In this document: in pieces, positions 58,637 to 64,000 of the stretch | Position numbering within the stretch: the stretch's first letter is position 1 | Layout: each line of letters opens with the position of its first letter | DNA from: Gnetum montanum | Lineage: Eukaryota > Streptophyta > Gnetopsida > Gnetales > Gnetaceae | Direction: 5' to 3' | NCBI GenBank assembly: GCA_015680685.1 | Contig: MNCI01024945.1 | Span: 432,987-496,986 of the forward strand | Length of the DNA: 64,000 nucleotides | Notes under the pieces: generated by a model | Databases searched by the model: none | Seen by the model: the letters and a program-made list of their open reading frames with translations, nothing else | What the model was told of the DNA's origin: nothing | Program-made: the position numbers and the translations under genes

Positions 58637-60260
58637 ATGAAACCAACTAGGAGCTTGACTTGCACCTACATCGATAGCATAGACACATTAGAGCAAGTCC
58701 ATCACCAACTTCCAAGTCCTAACATTGAAGATACCAATTGGGGGAAGTTGGAAATCCCTGATGAGTTTAAGCAAGAGCCCCTTGAGTTAAAACCATTACC
58801 CACCGGTATGATATATACATTTTTCAAAAATGGAAAATCGATAATTATTAATGCTAAGCTCGCTCCTTAAGAAAAGGAAATACTACTAAAAATAGTAAAT
58901 AAATGATCGAATGTCTTTACTTGGTAATATCCCAAATTAACCAGATTAGATCCTAGGATATGCCAACATAGAATTTACACTGACCCCTCCATGAAACCTC
59001 GATGACAACCACAAAGGCAACTAAACCCAAAGCTTAAGCAAGTGGTTAAAGAAGAAATTGAACAACTTCTAAAAGTCAGGTTCATCTACCCCATTGCTGA
59101 TAGCAAATGGGTTAGTCCATTAGTCATTGTGCCCAAAAAGGAAGGTAAATGGAGGGTGTGTGTAGACTTTAGGCTACTGAACATGGCAACATTCAAGGAC
59201 CACTTCCCATTGTCATTCATCGACCAATTATTAGATACCATTGCAGGGCATTGCTACTATAGTTTTCTGGATGGTTACAATGGATACAATCAAATTCAGA
59301 TAGCACTAGAAGACCAAGCCAAGACCACGTTCATAAATCTTTGGGAGACATTTGCACATAGGCATATGTTGTTTGGCTTGTGTAATGCCCTAGCAACATT
59401 TCAACGCATGGTTTTAAGCATATTTTAGTAGTAAATAGGGAATGGTGTGGAGGTCTTCATTGATGATTTCTCTACCTACGAAGTGGACTTTGAACAAGCA
59501 CTAGACTGACAAAAAAAAAGTACTAAAATTATGTGTTAAAATCAACTTAAGGCTCAACTGGCAGAAAAGCCATTTAATGGTCCAAGAAGGTGTAGTATTA
59601 GGGCATAATATTTCACAAACAAGGATAGAGATAGACCTCGAAAAGATTAAAGTCATCCAAAGAATCACTCATCAACCTGAAATAGTAAAGGACATCTAAT
59701 CATTCCTTGGACATACTAGATATTATAGACACTTCATAGAGAACTTTTCGAAGGTTGCAAAGCTATTAGTAGGATTAACAAAAATTGACATACCTTTTGA
59801 ATGGACCAAAGAATGTGAACTAGCTTTCTAAGCTTTGAAACAGAAGCTTGTAGAAACACCTATTCTACAAGCTCCGAACTGGTCCAAACCATTCCACATA
59901 ATGACTGACGCATCCAACTTTGCTTTAGGATCTGTACTTACATAGTTAGATGACCAGAACTAACCCTATTACATTCATTGTGCAAGTTGAAGTATTTTTG
60001 GTTCATATATTAACTACACCACAATAGAAAAGGAGTTAATGGCTATGGTGTTTGCACTAGAAAAATTTAGGCACTATGTACTGGGCTATAAGATATTTAT
60101 ACACATAGACCATAGTGCAATTTGGTTCCTCATGAATAAACCAACGATGAGCTCTCATATAATACGATGGCTCATAATCTTACAAAATTTCAATCTTATA
60201 ATGATTGATCGTAAAGGCATCGAGAACATTGTTGCTAATCATTTATCTTGATTACAATGG
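58637..60260 (+). pseudogene. RT and RNase H of TE10 (Athila-type)
   Basis: A linker at 58637-58870 (LEQVHHQL, DTNWGKLEIPDEFK) is followed by the RT frame at 59042-59428: VKEEIEQLLKVRF, VSPLVIVPKKEGKWRVCVDF, LLNMATFKDHFPLSFIDQ, YSFLDGYNGYNQI, MLFGLCNALATFQRM. After a frame change comes FIDD (59456-59467), with both catalytic Asp codons intact. The thumb has INLRLNWQKSHLMVQEGVVL and LGHTRYYRHFIENFSKVAK. RNase H runs from about 59890 (HIMTDASNFALGSVL) to 60251 (MVFALEKFRHYVLGYKIFIH, DHSAIWFLMN, ENIVANHLS). Single RNase H and direct continuation to integrase. Confidence 0.85.
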
Positions 60261-61600
60261 GACAACAAAGAGGATGAGTATCTAATTTCTAACCGCTTTT
60301 CTAATGCACTCCTCTTTGCAGGTGTAGTAAATAATTAATTAACCACAAAGAAAAATTCATATAGTAGCATTCTTACCTATCTCCTTACACAAGAAACACC
60401 ACAAGGGTTAGACGTTAAAAAGAAACATCAGTTTCTTCACCAAGCCAAATATTTCATAGAAATTAATAGACAACTTTATAAAGTATGTTCTAATGGCTTG
60501 GTCTGATGGTGTGTTCCTGATGTAAACCACTTGTGAGTTCTCCAAGATGCTCATGAGGGCCCTTGTGGGGGTCATTACACTAGGAGATGAAAAACCATTA
60601 AAATCTTGCTTGCAGGATATTATTGTCATACATTGTTTCAAGATGCTCATCACTTTGTCCAATCTTGTAAGCACTGCCAACGCGATAGGGGAATGATTGC
60701 TAGAATGGAGGGTTCACAATAATGGATTCAACCTTTAGAACCCTTCACCATATGAAGAATTTATTTTACACTAATGTCCAATGTAGCCTACATTGTTGTT
60801 GTTGTTGACTATTTTACAAAGTGCGCAGAAGTAGCTACTATTATGGACTGTACATCATCCACTGCTACACGATTTGTTCAACAACAAATCGTAAATAGGT
60901 TTGGCATGCCTCATGCACTCATTTATGACAATGCTACACACTTTATAGGTGAAACTTTTTGGAAGTTGATGCAATGCTTAGGAGTTGAGCACAAACTGAC
61001 TACACCATATCATCCTCAAGTGAATGGTCAAGCTGAAATCACCAATAGGAAGATCACAAAAATATTGACATGAACCATTAGGCGAGATTGGAGCACCAAA
61101 CTAAATGATGATCTTTAGACATACCGCTCCACATGAAAACTCCCTATAGGCTACTCTCCCTATGAGTTAGTGTACGGTAAAATTTCAATGCTTCCTATTC
61201 AAACTGAACTCTGCACACTATCCATAGCATGTGACCATAACCTTGACCTCAATCTAGCATAGAAAGAATGGTTGATGAACCTTAACTTGCTAGATAAAAA
61301 TTAGTTAGCCACCCTGTCATCCAGTGAACTGCACAAGGCCTTTAACAAACAACATCATGACCTAAGGATTAGGAAAGTTAAATACCAACTAGGAGATAAG
61401 GTTCTATATTGAAATCTCACACATGTGTCACAACGAACTAAATTTCAAATGGCGTGAAAAGGACCTTATATTATTCATGGAACTTTTCCTTTAGGGGCCA
61501 TGATGATCTATAAACCTAAAAGCACAAATAAGAAATTACTGATCAACATCTAGCAAAGCAAACCCTTCCATGAGCCTAAAATAGCTAGTACTAGTACTAC
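60261..61600 (+). pseudogene. Integrase of TE10
   Basis: Zinc-binding region at about 60510-60690: DAHEGPCGGHYTRR, then AHHFVQSCKHCQR. Core: the W-x-I-D-F element has become stop-R-I-Y-F (Tyr at 60762), so the first catalytic Asp is lost. IVVVVDYFTKCAEVA (60795), ALIYDNATHF (Asp at 60927) and PYHPQVNGQAEITNRK (Glu at 61035) give the D(35)E spacing. The C-terminal region has YSPYELVYGK, HHDLRIRKVKYQLGDKVLY and GPYIIHGTFPLGA. The open frame at 60774-61073 covers the core. Confidence 0.85.
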
Positions 61601-62787
61601 CTCTATTGGTGGAAAACCTTGCTCCTTATTTCAAATCTCCTCCTTCTAACTTAGTCATAGGGGAGATGGCCACCAATGCTAACCATTCTAAGCCCTCAGT
61701 TCTTTTATATTTTTTGTTTTACACATTTTTTTTTTGCATTTTTCATATTTACTTTTTTTTTTACACATCGTTCCCATTTTTACTCTTTCTTTTCTCCATT
61801 TCATTTTGTTTAAATTACTCTCACTCGTCATATAATAAGTGCTCATGATGGTGGATTGTACTATAATGGTATTCATTACTAATGTTTGGTTTTTACATTT
61901 GACTTTTTCTATTGATACTATGATATGGTTCTTTTGCTAAAATAGGTAATGAGTTCACGTCGTCCATTCATCCATTCAACTCTATGGTCTCCCTTGGTTT
62001 TGGAACTATACTATCCTTTCTTCTGAATAAAATTATTAATGAATTGGTGTCTTGATATTCCTCAAACCAAGGAAAGATTCAAATGGATTGAAAAGGGTGT
62101 GACTTCAAGGGGATTCAATGCATTTGGGCTGGCTATTCTCTTGGGTACTTGGATGTTTTTCATAAAAGCTTTCCGCCATTCCACTATTGACCAAATATCA
62201 GGAAGTTGACTGAATCAAATAAGTCTTTGCATGGTATGGTTCTCATGTTAAAAAAAATTGGTGACAATTCAAAGCACACCCCTTAGACATAATAACAAAA
62301 CATGGGCTACAGGCACTAGTTATGGCACTGAAAAGAAATGTTANTCAGACTCTTTGTTTTGTAAGTTTTTCAAGGCATAAAGGGCATGAGCTTGCTTTGG
62401 GAAGGATCCACTAGCATTCCTTTATGGTGCAATTGCTAAGATCTTTCCCTTGAACATTTCTTGTAATCAACTATTTCTCATTTCATCTCCATCCATGACA
62501 TTCATTTTAGTGGCTTCACTACTGTTATTCCTCTTACCTTCCTTATTCTTTTGTCTTCCACCCTATTTCTACCGAAGGTTCGCTCTTAGTCATGGGGGCC
62601 TTGTCACAAATTTTTCAATTCCATTACTTATCTCACCCCTACACCTTGGGTAGTTACCAGTTGTAAACCTCTAACCTAGTATCGGCCATACCCACAACTT
62701 GGCCAATGTTCTTCATATCGAGGGAAGGAATCAACGACATTATGTCTTATCTATCCTTGCAAATTTTTTACTGTGTTGTGTGTGCAG
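61601..62787 (+). other. Conserved non-coding block of TE10, with gap at 62344
   Basis: It contains AGGGGAGATGGCC (61661), CATGGTATGGTTCTC (62233), the TTCAAAGCACACCCCTTAG block (62268) and GGGCATGAGCTTGCTTTGGG (62383). The roughly 400 bp that separate the last two in TE8 and TE7 are missing here, exactly at the single N of position 62344. Confidence 0.6.
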
Positions 62788-63148
62788 ATGGTAATTGCAC
62801 GAACAATGGATTGACATAGGAGGGAGCACTTAGGATGGATTAGAGCTAGAGCATTTATGCAAGGAACATGCTTCATCATATGGCAATGGTGTGCACATTT
62901 TGACATCGATAGCAATGCACCTCATTTTCATTTCTCTCTCTCCAAGCTGTCAAATAAAGGTTTGGATGTCATTTATGTACGGTGTTCACCAAAATGGGTA
63001 TGAACACCAATGTTGTAATATGTTTGTTGATCCGTTCACCAGGCACTTTGAGTCTATCATCCCATGTCACCAACAATTTTCATTCAGTCAATAATCCCAT
63101 ACCTTCCCAATATTTTGTAAGGAACTCAAGGATGATTTTTCATTCAAT
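62788..63148 (+). pseudogene. ORF3 remnant of TE10
   Basis: After GTGTGCAG, an ATG opens MVIARTMD and stops; further codons (RSTXDGLELEHL-like, CKEHASSYGNG) and a 67-codon frame at 62891-63094 follow with no family motif. Most of the ORF seen in TE8 is deleted; the spacer CAATAATCCCATACC before the polypurine tract is kept. Confidence 0.4.
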
Positions 63149-63158
63149 CATGGGAGTA
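63149..63158 (+). other. Polypurine tract of TE10
   Basis: CATGGGAGTA before the LTR; a decayed form of TTGTGGGGGTA. Confidence 0.6.
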
Positions 63159-63982
63159 TGATGAGCCATGATATTGAGTCCACGATATTGGAGCCTACTG
63201 AGTGATATCAAACATCTAATGTCAAAACCTATCTCATCACCTATAAATAAGAGGTGGGTGCACTTGGTTTGGCAATAGGTTAATAAGTTAGTTAGTCCCT
63301 TACCCGAATTCTTGCAATTTTTCCTTTCCATAGTTAGAATTATTTCTGAGTGTCCGCAGTAGGAGTCATAAAGTGAATGGATCTTTATTTGAGCATTGTG
63401 TACTTGAGCACACCTTGTGTCCAGAAATAAAGATGAACTTTGTGATAAACCTTGCAACATTCATAATAGCTTATTTATTGCATTTAATGTTATTTACAGT
63501 TGTTTAATGCTTTTACTAGTTAATTGGTTTGTTTTATTGATTGGTTAATTTTCCCAAGTAAGCACACTCAGTACAACCACTTCGAGCATACGTCAAACAT
63601 TTGGTAACCCAGTAATGATTAGCATTTGATAATCCCAGTAGTGTTAAACTAGTTTAGGATGTGTACAAAGAGTGGGAACAGATGCTAGTGTTAGGACTAG
63701 TTAGAACCTAGTTGATTAGTTAAATTAAATTAGTTACTTAATTATTCCCTTTCTCCCTTTTTAGCACCAGGACATAAAACATAAAAAGCATAAAAATCAT
63801 ATACCTCAAGTTTACTTAACCATACAATCATGCCATACAAGTAAGCTTGGGAAGACAACGATCGTCTAACCCATCCTTGTTCGATAAAGGCACATAAGCA
63901 CTTAGTCCTTGGAGTTTGACTGGATCATGTGTAAACACTCGTATTCATATGGTTGGGTGTAGGAGTACCTCACCATTCATCA
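63159..63982 (+). repeat. 3' LTR of TE10
   Basis: 824 bp, TGATGAGCCATGATATTG to CACCATTCATCA. TATAAATA at 63242-63249 and AATAAA at 63426-63431. It is complete, so the element ends 18 bp before the window edge. Confidence 0.9.
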
Positions 63983-64000
63983 CCTTTCCTAGGAAAATTG

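Larger units (their letters stand above)
54477..63982 (+). mobile_element. TE10: Athila-like element, both LTRs present
   Basis: 9.5 kb from TGATGAGCC to CATTCATCA. Flanking CATTT (54472-54476) and CCTTT (63983-63987) differ at one base and are the likely target duplication in TE6. All domains occur in order, with stops throughout. The LTRs agree at roughly nine bases in ten by eye, with many C/T and G/A differences, as expected for long-methylated DNA. Confidence 0.9.
29180..64000 (-). mobile_element. TE6: chromovirus-type gag element without pol, host of the nest
   Basis: The minus strand holds gag N-terminus at the far right (54476), a zinc knuckle, an acidic ORF that crosses the TE7 insertion (52790 to 31008), then a non-coding tail, polypurine tract and 3' LTR (30165 down). 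TE10 interrupts the N-terminal end at 54477, and only 18 bp of TE6 (63983-64000) are visible beyond TE10. No RT, RNase H or integrase is visible. Its 5' LTR is outside the window. Confidence 0.6.

Noticed and set aside
1-64000. Host protein-coding genes, tRNA or rRNA genes
   Set aside because: No stretch shows a conserved host domain, exon-intron pattern, tRNA cloverleaf or rRNA sequence. All recognisable coding belongs to retrotransposons. A tRNA scan and protein search would be needed to exclude small ones.

Overview
This window is about 64 kb of AT-rich plant nuclear DNA made almost entirely of decayed, nested LTR retrotransposons. I recognise no host gene, no RNA gene and no CRISPR array. 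The evidence for a plant is the families present: Athila-like, Tat/Ogre-like (with a second RNase H domain) and Tekay/Del-like chromovirus, all Ty3/gypsy lineages of land plants. Every coding region carries several stops and frameshifts. Together with LTR pairs that differ at roughly one base in ten (judged by eye, not computed), this suggests old insertions in a large, slowly turning-over genome. A gymnosperm would fit, but the sequence alone does not prove the taxon. I name the elements TE1 to TE10.

Left part (1-29 kb). TE1 (1-1839, minus) is the 5' LTR, primer-binding site and start of gag of an Athila-like element that runs off the left edge. TE2 (1840-6108, minus) is the 3' end of a Tekay-like chromovirus: integrase, decayed chromodomain, polypurine tract and LTR. 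TE3 (6109-about 20465, minus) is a 14-kb element with Tat-type gag, protease, RT, RNase H and second RNase H. Its LTRs and 3' ORF match the Athila-like elements here, so it looks chimeric. A 4.1-kb non-coding stretch full of palindromes separates its protease from its RT. TE4 (about 20.5-27.8 kb, plus) carries a second copy of the TE3-type gag in the opposite orientation, flanked by minisatellites and more palindromes. From 27.8 to 29.2 kb lie a duplicated promoter-like segment and a cluster of short CATG palindromes.

Right part (29-64 kb). This is a readable nest. TE6 (minus) is a gag-bearing chromovirus-type element with no recognisable pol. TE7 (31014-52784, plus, no pol) inserted into it, and TE6's reading frame resumes in phase on the other side. 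TE8 (31356-46137, plus, Athila-like, gag-pol plus a 3' ORF) inserted into TE7's 5' LTR and split it. TE9 (42451-44170), a probable solo LTR rich in GCTACG palindromes, lies inside TE8's 3' ORF. TE10 (54477-63982, plus) is the most complete Athila-like copy, with both LTRs, and is a separate insertion in TE6.

Within each element the parts follow the usual order: LTR promoter, tRNA-Asp-type primer-binding site, gag with zinc knuckle, protease, RT, RNase H, integrase, a conserved non-coding block, a 3' ORF preceded by a splice-acceptor-like site, polypurine tract, LTR. None appears able to move on its own. The two single-N positions (49681 and 62344) both look like mis-sized assembly gaps.
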